64,000 nt of DNA. Source: Hyperoplus lanceolatus. Lineage: Eukaryota > Chordata > Actinopteri > Uranoscopiformes > Ammodytidae. A program made the position numbers and the translations under genes. Below the pieces are notes generated by a model, which searched no databases, was not told the DNA's origin, and saw nothing but the letters and a program-made list of their open reading frames with translations. Below are positions 23,652 to 38,947 of the stretch, one piece after another (positions within the stretch are counted from its first letter, which is position 1; each line of letters begins with the position of its first letter). The stretch covers positions 14,958,001 to 15,022,000 of the forward strand of contig CM049417.1 of the NCBI GenBank assembly GCA_026929865.2, in the 5' to 3' direction.

Positions 23652-26137
23652 AGAACAGGGTGGCTCTCTCCTATTTCCACTGTTTCCTTCAGCCGTGAGT
23701 GGACATTCTGTGCCATAATCCTGTCACTTTGGCCGCTCTGTTTGAGTGTGATATTTTAATTTACTTGTTGTGTAGCTTTTATGGCGCTGGAAGCCTTCCC
23801 TGGGCAGCCCCACAACAAATAACCCTTCAAATGCAACGTATAGGGGACAGGGAGTAGTGCACCAGTTGTGCTGGGAAGATTTTGTTAATGGATCAATAGG
23901 TTACTTTTCCTTCTCAACCACCCCACAATGCATTGCGTCTCGTTCAAACGACACAGAAGGTTGTTTTACAATTATTTATTGCTTCTGTATACTTCAGTGT
24001 AAACGGTCCAACGAACCTCGCATACACAATCGATCGTTTAGTAGACAGTATGTAGTATATACATGTTGAATATGTAGGAGGGAGGATGATAGTATGGCTT
24101 TTCGAACACAGTCAGGGACTGTCACTCGTATGTGTTTGATAGGCATCAGTGGCCAGGTGAAATTTTTTTTTTTGCCATTAACCATAGCGCTCTACCAGAC
24201 ACTACGAATACCGTTGACATTAGGACATATAAAATATTCATAATGCGACTTCACCCAACCGCATGATAGACCTGCCTGCATGTGACTATAGGATCTTGCA
24301 GTGGAGGCATAATGTCTGAGATATACATTTGTAGAGGGGGAGTTTGATGAGAGCAATAACAATGCAAGGCAGAAACTGCTGCTCCGGCAGGCGCTTTGCA
24401 GCTCGCAACCACCGTGCCATATATTTTATTTTTAATCATGCAAAGGCCCCCGAGTCTTAACGACCAAAACAAAATGCTACATCAACGGTAATGATAATGG
24501 CGCTCATGATTAAGAAAGCAAAGCGCTAGTAAAGTGTAAGAGAGTTTTTGTGGTGACAGAGACCACATTTACTGTCCATATGGTGCCCCTGTTGAACCCC
24601 CATAACTCACAACAGCAAATCATGCTATAGTAAGGGAGAAATCAGGGAGGAGCACTAAAAACATGCAAACAGTGTCAGGAATTTTTAAAAATCTATTAAA
24701 AAAAAAACACACCCAAGCAAGCCTTACAATTACCCCAATACAAATCATATATGAACAGCATTCATCATAACATCACAGAAGCATGTATTGGCACTAAACA
24801 GCCACGCATGGGGCGATTAGATCACTTTCAATGTTCATAGTGACACTGACACACACACACACCAACGCTAAAACAGTGTGTCACAAATGAGAGGTGGTGA
24901 TAATAATGTCTGTGTGGAAATGTGCTGAAGAGTGGTAAGAGTTATAGGGCAGATGGCAGGGATGGCTTCATCTTTGCAACCCCCCCCCCCCCGCTCCCCC
25001 CACATCCCTTATGACCAATTATCAGGGTCTCACCTTGTGCTGGTGGTAGTCATGGTGCTAGTGGTGGGTGTACAAGTAGGGGGGTGGGGGGTGAACAAAG
25101 ATAGGAGCACTTGTAACTGAAGCCAACTAAATAAGTTCTACGGTCGGCTGTGCGGAAAAAAAATGATATTCTCCTCAGTCCTGTAATAGCTAAGGAAACA
25201 AAGCCCTGCTTAGCAAACAGATACATGCAGCAATAATATGGGGAACAGGTTGTTTTGTAAAAAAAGGGGGTGTGAGCGGTAGATGCCTCGGCCTTTGATA
25301 CCCACGGCTCCAACCAGCCTTCTAAATTTGTCCATTACGCCTCCATTGTGTTCAGCCATTGTTAAGGCCTTTGCAACACTCTACACACACAAAGCCAATT
25401 CCTGGCTGTGTGTGCTCACCGGGGAATCCCATCTTCAAAAGGCAATGGTGGAGACTGTGTGTTTATTGAATGTGAAAACCTGGCCGGAGATAGAGGTGTA
25501 TTATGTACTGTTTGTGTTGTCATCTCCCCCGAGTGTGAAATGTGACTTGTTTTGATTGAGCTAAAAGGGAAAGCAAATCACAACCACTGATGAATGGCTG
25601 GAATGTGTAAAATGCCTCCAGGCCCTTTTATGAAATATGTATCTCCTTACATCACTCAACAGGTAACGTCTGAAAAAAAAAACAACCTACAGCATATGTG
25701 TTCATTCAAAATCATTTTTTAGTTATAGGAAAACAACGCAAAGGTCACACAAAGCTAATCAATCACCCAATACTTTTAGCTTACTATTTATTTGTCTATT
25801 CATTATACCGAGCTATATATTCACCCCCCCCCCCCCCCCCTCCCTGGGGCAAGGACCAAGGATTAGTTTATACATTTGTGGCTGAACATTCCAAACACTA
25901 GTCCAACAGTCACTCAGAACTAGAGAATGTCATGTTGAAAATGTTTGTCAGCCAGCAAAAGAATGACAGAATTTCTCACTTAAAATTCCAAGTAGGATGT
26001 CTTATCTGACACCCATGTCACTGCTCCACCTGGCTTGAAGCGTCTTGCTGTCACCTTTGGGGGCGAGAGTGAGTTGAGCTTTTTGCCAGTGTGTCTCCAT
26101 CTGCCGCTATAAGCCACAGACCAGTTACTGTCCCTGA
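23652..26137. other. Noncoding stretch with poly-C tracts
   Basis: Unique sequence with C runs at about 24981-24992 and 25825-25841 and a short (CA)n at about 24850. No gene, RNA or mobile element was recognised. Confidence 0.55.
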
Positions 26138-26505
26138 GTTCCACATCGCATACTCTTTCTTTTCTCCATTTTACATACTACATCTGACCAGTAAAATAAT
26201 ATTGTTAGCATGCAGTAAGCACACACTTGGGACACACTTTTACTTATTTTTTCATCATATGATTGTGACTTGATCTTCTTGCCTCTTGCTTTTATATCCG
26301 TCACATCCCTGTTTTTTTTTTCATATGGAGGCACCATCGATGTGACGTCACTTCCGGTGCACACTGTGGGTCAGAATCACCCAAATGGGATGCTGTTTTC
26401 AACACTAAAAATCTCAGCCGGATGAAGTAGGGTATTTCTAACTATAGTACATCTGGCCACAAGAATCGGGACATCCATAATCTTTATCCTAAACCATACT
26501 ATATT
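26138..26505 (+). repeat. Dispersed repeat with CRE/ETS-like site, copy 1
   Basis: It aligns in the same orientation with 46923-47290: shared blocks include 'ttacatactacatctgacca', 'ttgcttttatatccgt', 'catatggaggcacc', 'gatgctgttttcaacacta' and 'ctggccacaag'. The 20 bases TGTGACGTCACTTCCGGTGC (26341-26360) are identical in both copies. The ends are not well defined. It is probably a decayed DNA transposon. Confidence 0.8.
26341..26360 (+). promoter_or_regulatory. Perfect CRE joined to ETS motif, copy 1
   Basis: TGACGTCA is the full palindromic CREB/ATF site, and it overlaps ACTTCCGG, the complement of the ETS core CCGGAAGT. Such pairs are common in vertebrate promoters. Here the site lies inside a repeat, so promoter activity is inference. 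Confidence 0.5.
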
Positions 26506-28036
26506 TAGTGTCTATCTGTACAATACTAATGAGTACTATAGGATGATTTTTAGTGCTTAACAAAGACATATGTGTATTATCACTTGACAACTTCATTATG
26601 AATGCTATATAATTTTTACTCCTTACTGTCTGTATGAGTATGCTGAATATTGGCACCTTCTTGATGTATGCACCATGTAGGGTAGCTATTTGTGTTGTAT
26701 TGTTATGACTGATTTGCCATGTTGTGTTACATATCCTCTGCTGCACAACCTATGGCCATGTATGTGTTTAAATACATGCAGTGCAGTTATCCATGAGAAT
26801 TCTAAAAGCTGAAGGGACCCCAGCTGGGGCAAATGAACCCCAGATGATTTAGCCTCGGAAAAGAAAAAAAGAGGGGAGTGCAGTCACCTGTATACCTGCC
26901 CCGGAGCCTTAGGCTATGGGTGGTGTGTGTGTGTGTGTGTGGGTCTGTATGTGTGTGTGTGGGGGGGAAGGAAGGGGGTGGGGGCACTTGAGTGATGTGA
27001 TGCACTGTTGGGGGTCACGGATGACAGAATCCATGTTTTTCTTATCCGTTGTGCTGGTGGTTAAGATACTATGACCAGCCCAGTCCTGGCAGTGGCACAG
27101 TAGGCATGAGGCATGTCCTTCTACCGCCCCCCCCCCTCCCCTGTGTGTGCCTTATAGGAGCCTGTAGCCTCATTAATTCCACCACCCACTGTTGTGAGTC
27201 CGCACCATTCCAATCACCGGGCTGTGGCGATCCCTTTTAAATCTCATATCTGTATGTATACATTCTGACTGACAATCCACACAGTCACACGGCTGAAGAG
27301 CTTATCTTGTTTGAAAAAAAATTAAATAAATCTTACATTATTATGTGCTGTTCAAAGTGTCAGAGAAGCTTGTGATTGGGTTTGACCATATGACACATGT
27401 GTAATTAGTGAATTACTGGTGATGCACTTGAATACATTATGCAGTTAATGTAGTGGATTGGCTAAAAAAATAATTAACTGATGCCGTATTTCAACAACAA
27501 TCCAAAACTCCTCTCATGTGTTTGGTAACCATAGTTAAAACACTCCCTCACAAACATCTACTGCATATGTACCATGGCGTTCCACCTTTTATAGGCCAAA
27601 CAAATGAAAAAGACGCCTCGTTACATTGATAACCAGCGGTGAGGTCTATTTTTTAACACAAAAGATAAATAAAAAAATGCAAGTTTTTAGAAGGCAAACA
27701 ATTACGCAGGACCTGCCTGTCAGATACTGTTATAATTAAAAATGCTGCAGACAACAAAGTCAATTCAATAATTTGGCAAATTTGGAGAAAAAAAAATCCA
27801 TTAATCAATTATAGTGACGTCCTGAGTGAATCGGTCTCTGTTCGCTTCAAAGAGCAAAATATAACTGCTGTAATGATGACACAAATCCCTTCTGGGATCT
27901 ACAAATTACAACAGAGATAATTATACTGTACTTTTTGGTGATTTGGCTTTTGTCCATAAAAATTCAAATAAATTAGCAACCCCTGTCTCCCTAAGTACTT
28001 CAGCAACAACAACACATTTGCATTGGCACAAGCGCA
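26506..28036. other. Noncoding stretch with GT and G-rich tracts
   Basis: No gene was recognised. (GT)n lies at about 26923-26960 and a G-rich quadruplex-like tract at 26961-26984. The part at about 27780-27900 is unique, with AT cores and a TGACGTC motif, and is a weak candidate for a conserved noncoding element. Confidence 0.5.
26961..26984 (+). other. Candidate G-quadruplex
   Basis: G runs of 7, 5 and 5 bases with a GG between them; the 7-base run can supply two G3 blocks. It directly follows a (GT)n tract. Confidence 0.55.
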
Positions 28037-29479
<1,443 letters not shown>

Positions 29480-29545
29480 CTATGTTGGGCTTGAACTCAC
29501 CATCCGCTACCTGTCTTAACTGTTCGCCCGAGATAACTTAGTATG
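29480..29545 (-). repeat. tRNA-like head, possible SINE remnant
   Basis: On the minus strand a CTCGGGCGAACAGTTAAGAC stretch resembles a tRNA D-arm/A box. About 20 bases later GAGTTCAAGCCC resembles the B box. Spacing is shorter than in a real tRNA and no acceptor stem pairs, so it is a remnant at best. Confidence 0.3.
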
Positions 29546-29906
29546 CCTCTAAAGTAGAGCGCTTTAATGAGTTGACTCAACTGCAGTTACTGGATAATAG
29601 CACAGCATACTTGTACTTGTATATACACAAGACTTCACCAATGCAAAACATTCTTCAGTTTTTCACAATTTTCATTTTGTGGTGAACCCGGCCCTTCATT
29701 CCGCCATTTGTCACTCATCAAAGAGAAGACAGGGCAACGTGAGATCTTTTCCCAGGGGGGACAGCTGGTGGGAGTTATACGCTCTCAGCTGGCAACCGCA
29801 GATCAACCGGCTGACATTATGGAGTTATTGTCCGCATATTGCTACACTGAGCCCTACTTTACATTCAAAACTAATTGTATCAATGACTCAAAATGGTATC
29901 ATGTCC

Positions 29907-30076
29907 GGGGTGCTCGTGGCACAGAAGGGTAGAGCGTCCCACTCCCCCTGGGCCCATGCCTAGCAGCAGGCCCAGGTTCAAGTCCCGCCCAGGTCAATAC
30001 TCTGCATGTCTTCCCCTTTTTGCCTCATTTCATCTCTGTCTCTTCAAATCATGTCTAATAAAGCACTAAAGCCAAA
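29907..30076 (+). mobile_element. tRNA-derived SINE
   Basis: It begins GGGGTGCTCGTGGCACAGAAGGG, whose A-box-like part is TGGCACAGAAGG, has a clear B box GGTTCAAGTCC (29975-29985), then the body 'ctctgcatgtcttcccc', and ends near ATAAAGCACTAAAGCC. The body matches the layout of the SINE at 21571-21749 in the opposite orientation. No intact RNA product is claimed. Confidence 0.75.
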
Positions 30077-30808
30077 CACAAGTCTTTAAAACAAAATGTT
30101 ATATAGTGTCCATAAGGAAATGGTTGCCAGGTAAGTCTAGGGTGTAACATTGACTTAAACAATGCATCTCTGGCACATGTCAATGTAACACCATACCATA
30201 CTATGGGGAACAGGAGGCCACTCACTGCTTGATAGTTGTTTTAATGTCATTAAGTCTTTAAGTGCCTACTTGTCTTTTCATATAAACAGTCATTTGACCC
30301 TGGCTCTGCATCATGTTGGCTTGGCTGTCTACAGTATATCTTCTCAGTGTGCTGCCGTGCTTCCATGCTGAGCCTGTAATCCAATCCTTGACCCACGCAT
30401 AGACCTTTGCATGCCAATCACTTGTGTTGAACTGTGGATAGCACATCACATGTTGCTTTCTTGCATTTTAAGTCACACACGGCCATTCATTGCTGAAAGC
30501 CCCCTTCGCCCTGCTGCGCCCCAATGGGAAAGAAGTAGATCCCTGCTGTCATCACCATGATAAAGTACAGTTAGAAGAAGACATCTATGCTATACTGGTA
30601 GATTGGGTACCTAAAAGCAGCGTTAATTAGTCCTGAGCAGATAGTTTTAGGTCAGAATGTACTGTGCAGGCTTGCCAGCAAGGGGTCTAGGGGATTTCAT
30701 CTCAGCGCTGTGTGAGGTATGGATTCCTATCAACATGAGGCATGTGGAAAAAACAGGTGCCAAGGGGGTCTGTGCCGCAAGCATGGCTGGTTCAGAGGCA
30801 GCCAGCTC
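30077..30808. other. Noncoding stretch, no gene seen
   Basis: Unique sequence with no recognised gene or repeat. Confidence 0.55.
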
Positions 30809-33342
<2,534 letters not shown>

Positions 33343-33654
33343 TTAAAGGCCTGCTTCACCAGTGGGAAGATAAAGGTGTATTGAACTCTGATATCCTATG
33401 TAGTATAAATGTGCAACCATTTTTGAAATCGGTCCATCCTAGCCTGAGGAAAGGCAGAAAGAGTGTTCTAAGGTCTCACTGTCTAACCCTACATGTTACT
33501 ATTGTGACATCACACTAGTGAAAATGTAGGGTTAGGATTAACAGGACAGCTGGGCCATGGGAAGACTGAGGGAAGAAAAACTCAAGCATTATATTATAAT
33601 AGCGATTTCATAATGATAGAACGCCGGTTCCGTATTTGTGAAGTATTACTTTAA
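33343..33654 (+). mobile_element. Probable TTAA-ended MITE, family 5
   Basis: The left end TTAAAGGCCTGCTTCAC and right end GTGAAGTATTACTTTAAG are inverted with an imperfect match (TTAAAG then CTTCAC at the same spacing). The length is 312 bp with TTAA at both ends. Internally CTAACCCTACAT at about 33485 mirrors ATGTAGGGTTAG at about 33525. Confidence 0.6.
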
Positions 33655-35500
33655 GACACACCAAACCCCTTTAATATTAGATTAGGTTTATTGTCAGAAG
33701 GGAAAACCCAAAACGCTTAAAAAAACACCTTCATTTGAAAACCCGGTAATTATCGAATGAATGAATTACATCCTAATCAGTCTAAATGTTGTATTGATTC
33801 CCTGTTTTGACTATCCATCCCGTCTGTGAATCTGGCAATAGCAGACAACTTAATACACCAATCCGGGACTGCGACTTTTGTTTTCTTCTCTCTTCGCTGG
33901 TCAGTTCATAAAGGTCCAGCCTTTTTAACTACTGTGTGTGACCTTGAGTTGTCCTTAAAAGTTTTTTTTTGTTTTTTTTTACACAGGGAGACACACATAA
34001 TAGATTGGACAAGGAGTTATGTCCACTATAAAGAAAAGAGTTAAGCTAGCATATTTGCTAGGCCTATAATGCTAGTCTGAGTCACTTGCTTTCAACATTA
34101 GCTGCCTGTATTGAAGCTTACTACTGCTATGTCTTTTAATGGGTACCTGCATGCTTAAGTTTAAAGCATCCTGATTGCATTATCATGTGCCGAGGCCTAC
34201 CCTTTTACTATTGAAATGAGATGTAAGCCTCAGCTGCAGCCTACAGCTTTCCGGCCAATGTTCTATTGAGCTACCTGTAATGTACAGTATGTACTCTGCT
34301 TTATTATTATGGACTGAAATGAATTACTTTAGCCATACTACTACTATCCTTACTGATGCCAGTATCATAAATTAACTCGGTTACACAGTATTTCAAAGGG
34401 ACATGTTGGAATTGTTGCCCATTTTGCTTTGTGTACTGTTGTGACTTTGCTGATTCGCTGACTTTTTTCTCCAAACTCATCTCAGCCAATAAATAATGGT
34501 ACATTGTTCTACATTAAACTAGCCAACAGTACATATTACCTTATGACATTACTACAGTTCTCCTGTTTCCAGGTGGGTGATTTATCCATTTTTCCATCCA
34601 CTCACCGAGGGACTTTATAAAAGGCTCCGGTGTTGCAACCGCAGTGGCTGATTAATGCGTACAAAAAAGTTAAAGGACAAAAAAGAAAAAAACCTGCAAT
34701 GAGCTAGCAAAGCATGTTTGGATGGTAACAGATATGGACCTTTTGGAAATGCTAACAAAACGTTTTAGAGAAACTATGTTCATAAATGTTACTCTGAATG
34801 AACAGCATAGAAGCAGTCGAAACTACGATGGACGAGATAGCGTTAGGGCTTCCTTATTCGTACCTTGTAATGGTCAGCCATTTCAGTAGCCTTGAGAGCA
34901 CACTATTTTTTACAATGAGCCTTTAAAATGTGTTTGAAACTACGAAAGAGAGTACGCTCTTAGTAATACATTCTCATACAAATGCACCGATACATGCCTA
35001 GGAACTCATACATAACCACACACACACACACACACACACACACAGTCACAGGAGTGTGCTCAGTGGAACACTTTGAAACAGCATCATTAAGGTGCTATGG
35101 TTGCCAAAGGCTATGGGAAAGGGCGACCGCACACCGCTCAGGCAGCTCACACTGTCTTCAGCGAAAAGCCCATGAGGTTCATTAACAGAGACACAGGGCT
35201 CCAGTAGCCGGCACATTGTGAACCAGAGGAAAAAGTTATCATGGCAATGATTCAACTAGCCTGGTATCCTTTATACTCAAAAGGGATTTCTATGCTGCCT
35301 TGGCTTGCCTTTCCTTAGGCTCATTTAGCAAAATGGCAGTGGGAGAATCTCAAGGCCCTTTGTCACCATCTTACAATGGAAAAGTACCCACTTGAAATCA
35401 TCAAGTTGGAACCTTTGTTTTTTTTTTTAAAATTGGTACCTGCCCTCAAGCACAACGCAATGGAAGGCATTTCCTCACCTCCTATTTTAAGTCCTGCTTA
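33655..35500. other. Noncoding stretch with short (CA)n
   Basis: Unique AT-rich sequence with a (CA)n run of about 28 bp at 35017-35044. No gene was recognised. Confidence 0.55.
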
Positions 35501-35745
35501 ATTGTTTCTACAGATCCATGCTTTTACTTGTATTATCACGTCTGTGCTTATACAGTTATGTTGTATAGGTGTCATGAGGTTGTTTTTAACTCCTGAATGT
35601 CATGTGTTGCTGTGCTTTGGGGGGAGGGGGTGGTATTGTTCCGTTTTTATGGTTTTATTTTGTATATATTCTAAAGCATTTTTTATGTTGCATTCTCTGC
35701 GCATTAAAAGCGCTGTACAAATAAAAATTTGATTGATAATAAATA
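35501..35745 (+). repeat. Possible L2-type LINE 3' end remnant
   Basis: The segment ends AAAAGCGCTGTACAAATAAA and then an ATTTGATTGATAATAAAT tail. This is the arrangement of vertebrate L2-clade 3' ends (GCGCTATACAAATAAA plus a short tail repeat). The sequence upstream is T-rich like a decayed 3' untranslated region. No reverse transcriptase frame is preserved. Confidence 0.5.
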
Positions 35746-36418
35746 CATAGAAACTGCCACAGATAGTGGATATAGGCACATGTAAGACCAGCTAACTCCT
35801 TACACTGAAGACACACTCTTATTCACGCTTTTATACCGCGGGCTTCTTCAGCGCACAGGTAGAATGACAGTGGGATATCATTATGTGAAGGCGTTTGCTG
35901 ACCTTGACAGTGAAGTGCGGCTCCCCCCCCCTCCTCCTCCTCCTCCGAGCGGGGAAAGAGAGAGAACAGAGCGCTGAGAACAAACACATGGCCTATTCCG
36001 TGCTGAAGTCAGCGCTCTCAAGAGATGAAATGCAAAAATGCCTTCTCTCCTTCTTCCCTCCTTCCCTCCACACCCAAATCTCTTCTGCCTCTCTCCATCT
36101 CCTTTACTCCCCCCCTCCTCTCTCTCTCTCCATTCCAGCCATCTCTAAAACGGTGTCACTTTCACTACTATCGCTGAAAAAAAAAGTGCAGTCAGCGCTT
36201 GTGTCTCAAAGTGCAGTAAATAGTTTTCAAAAAAAGTCTCTCAAAGTAACCCCACACTTGTCTAAGTGGTACATATCCGCTACATAGCAAAACCTCGGAA
36301 AGTCTTTAAAAAAAATGCCACTAATGGGTCTCCTTCAAATTCTGCAATTTGCAGTGTCCGATGTCCAAAAAAACTCTTAACGGCAAAATGAGATTTTTTT
36401 TTTTTTTTTAAGATACTG
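35746..36418. other. Noncoding stretch, CT-rich
   Basis: C- and CT-rich tracts at about 35923-35946 and 36045-36130, and poly-T at 36393-36409. A 130-residue Ser/Leu-rich frame here reflects the CT-rich composition and is not a gene. Confidence 0.5.
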
Positions 36419-36502
36419 TTTTGGCATTTTCAAGCATTATTATATAGTACATAGTTGAAATGGGGAGACAGAGAGAGAGGGGGGATGACCTGCAGTAAAG
36501 GT
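36419..36502 (-). mobile_element. SINE 3' part, separated from its head
   Basis: It matches the 3' body and tail of the SINE at 21571-21660 (shared 'gttgaaatggggagacagagagag' in pieces and 'gatgacctgcagtaaaggt'). The match stops at about 36502. The missing tRNA head of the same orientation reappears at 38899-38947. Confidence 0.75.
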
Positions 36503-36832
36503 ACACGCTCTTGTAGTGTATTTCGTTATGACACATTCTAAGATTACTGATAATCAGGAGAGGAGCAGCTCTCGTGGGTATATGTGTGTGCAGAGTGGAT
36601 TGCTTAAGTTGAGGAAGCAAGCAGGCTGATCTGTAGATCATCCAAATTGCACACAAAGGGAGACTCGGAGATGATCCTATGTGGGAAGCAATTTAGGACA
36701 GTCTGGTTTGGGTTTACATGTCTCGGGGAAAGGGTGAAGGTCTAATAACTAATTTATTGGCTAAAGGGATTGTCCTAAAGTTACTGAATCAGACTTCTTA
36801 GTGCCCCATGGGATATCGCCTGTAGGGATTGA

Positions 36833-38501
36833 TTAACCCTTGTGTGGTGTTCGGGTCTGTGGGACCCATTTTCTTTTTTATCAAAAGAAAACTGATACTA
36901 TTTATTATGATTTCAAACTGAGACTCATTGGCCTTGGCTCATTTACTGTGAAGAACATATATCAGAAAAAAAAAGTGTGGTCAACACACGCTGTACACCC
37001 CCCCTACATATTTATATTACATTCAGGATGTTCGGGTCTACTGGACCCAGGGCTAATACAAGTGTAGAAATAGTAGGTTTTGGAAGAGAGAGAAGCTGTT
37101 AAAGATGATGTAGAGTTAGAGGGTTCAGAATGTGAGGATCACTCACTATCTCATGATCATTACTCATCATAAACTGCTTATCAGGGGTCGGGTCTCGGGG
37201 CTAGCAGCTTGAGCAGGGGACCCCAAACTTCTCCTTCCCGGGCCACAGTAACTAGCTCGGACTGGGGGATCCAGAGGTGTTCCCAGGTCAGGGTGGAGAT
37301 ACAATCTCTCCACCTAGTCCTGGGTCTTCCCCGAGGTCTCCTTCCAGCTGGATGTGACGGGAACACCTCCCTAGGGAGGCGCCCTGGGGGCATCCTTACC
37401 AGATGCCCAAACCACCTCAACCTGCTCCTTTTTACATGTAGGAGTAGCGTCTGTACCACAAAATCTCTCAGGATGACTGAGCTGCTCACCCTATCTCTCA
37501 GGGCCAGACACCATGCTGAGAAAACCCATTTTTGCCACTTGTACCTGCGGTCTAGTTCTTTGGATCATGACCAAGCCTTCATGACCATAGGTGAGAGTAC
37601 GAACCAAGACCGTTCGAGAGCTTTGCCTTCCAACTCAGCTCTCTTTATGTCACAACGTTGCAATAAAGCAAGTGCAATACCATCCCCACTGCTCTGATTC
37701 TCCGGCCAAACTGAGGCTCCATTGTCCCCTCCCTCGCAAACAAGACTCCAAGGTACTTGAACTCCTTCACTTGGGGTTAGGACTCATTCCCTTTTTGGAG
37801 TAGACAATCCATCGGTTTCCTACTGAGCACCATGGCCTCAGATTTAGAGGTACTGATCCTCATCCCAACTGCTTCACACTTGGCTGTGAACCAATCCAGT
37901 GAGAGCTGAAGGTCACAGACCGATGATGTCATCAGGACCACATCATTTGCATAAAGCAGTGATGAGCTCACAGTGAGGATCACATTTCTGAAATTTCAGT
38001 GTCTGACAGTGACTTTGAAGAAGAGAATGAGATTGAGCATCAGCTAGTTCAAAACGAAGACACAGGTCCAGCCTTCAGCAGCCAGCCCTAGAACCAGCCT
38101 ATTAGCTTTGTAGTGCATACTGACCTGAATGGGTTAAATTTCTAATTAAGTTCAAATAAATTCAAATCAAAAGTTGTGAACAACCCTGCTTCATTTGTAA
38201 ATTTGTTGAATTTATTCCCCTAATATCTTTGTTTTTCTTGTTTTATTACATTTTATTCAAAAACAGACAAAAAACGAGTGGTACTTTAATTCATAAATGG
38301 GATCTAACAAAGGTGAAGGGCAAATATTAACCATATATGCTGTTTATATTTCTTGCAAATAGGATAAAGTAAACATCTGTTGAGTATTTTAACATAAAAT
38401 GTTTGATTGTGTTGAATTAAAACCTCCTAAAATGCAGTGGGTCCACCAGACCCACGAACACTGGCTGTGTAACAACAATATGAACACCATACAAGGGTTC
38501 A
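36833..38501 (+). mobile_element. piggyBac-like nonautonomous element
   Basis: The left flank TTAA is followed by CCCTTGTGTGGTGTTC, and the right end reads GAACACCATACAAGGG followed by TTCA. The inverted repeats match at 15 of 16 positions, and the CCC start with TTAA target is the piggyBac signature; the right TTAA has one change. Subterminal GTTCGGGTCTGTGGGACCC recurs near 37029 and, inverted in part, near 38440. Without the RTE insert it is about 820 bp. A short acidic frame (about 37984-38090, SDSDFEEE) resembles the N-terminus of piggyBac transposases, but no catalytic domain remains. Confidence 0.82.
37143..37972 (-). pseudogene. 5'-truncated RTE/Rex3-like retrotransposon
   Basis: On the minus strand 37777-37970 encodes the end of a reverse transcriptase core (YANDVVLMTSS then KSEAMVLSRK), and 37181-37489 encodes the C-terminal part (RLRWFGHLVRMPPGR, GRPRTRWRD) before a 3' end reading CCTGATAAGC and degenerate GATG repeats, as in fish RTE/Rex3 elements. 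The two pieces lie in different frames with a broken middle. The reverse transcriptase motif normally has two Asp (ADD) and here reads AND, so it would be inactive. It is flanked by the 11-bp duplication GTGAGGATCAC at 37132-37142 and 37973-37983. The clade name is from memory of family signatures. Confidence 0.82.
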
Positions 38502-38898
38502 CACAGATGTCCTCTGAACAGTGTAGGTCAGAGTTAGTTAGGGTCCACCAATCAGGAGTTAGGTGAGGTGGAGCTTACTGACCTAAGGACCAATCAGCTC
38601 ACTTAGATTTGCAGGTTAAAGGCCACCACAATACAGGAAAAGACAGGTCTTTTAGTACACAGGAACTCTTCATAGGTCTTTTAGTTTACAGGAACTCTTC
38701 ATAGCTTTTGGTTTTATGCATGTACCTCTATTCGTTTTTGGCTACAGACACTTTAACTTTTTATTGGCTTCGTTTTGACTGCAGGATGAGTTTTGTTGTT
38801 GTAAATAAAAGAATTGTTCCTGAGACCTCCTCATCTGCCTTAAACTGTGTCTTCTTTCATCAACCTGCTACCAACAACGTTTTTCTAGTATAGAGTAT

Positions 38899-38947
38899 AG
38901 GCCGGAAAATATACAGCACTCTATCCACTACACCACTGAAGTGCCCC
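38899..38947 (-). mobile_element. SINE tRNA head, separated from its body
   Basis: ATCCACTACACCACTG and GCCC at the end match the 5' head of the SINE at 21724-21749 (A box on the minus strand). The B box region is missing or too altered to see. It is the other half of the SINE piece at 36419-36502. Confidence 0.7.

Larger units (their letters stand above)
36503..38898. mobile_element. Inserted DNA splitting a SINE; possible solo LTR carrying nested elements
   Basis: About 2.4 kb lies between the two halves of one SINE. After removing the nested piggyBac-like element, about 730 bp remain. It begins near TTGTAGTG, has an AATAAA at about 38806, and is followed about 60 bp later by ACCTGCTACCAACA, a layout like a retroelement LTR (R/U5 then CA). 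No clear target duplication was found, so the LTR identity is a guess. It also holds a direct duplication of about 29 bp at 38646-38704. Confidence 0.4.

Noticed and set aside
29480-29545. True tRNA gene
   Set aside because: A- and B-box-like parts are too close and no acceptor stem forms, so it is listed only as a possible SINE remnant.
35923-36287. 130-residue Ser/Leu-rich frame
   Set aside because: Explained by CT-rich simple sequence.
37984-38090. piggyBac transposase gene
   Set aside because: Only a short acidic stretch resembles the N-terminus; no catalytic domain follows before the element's right end.
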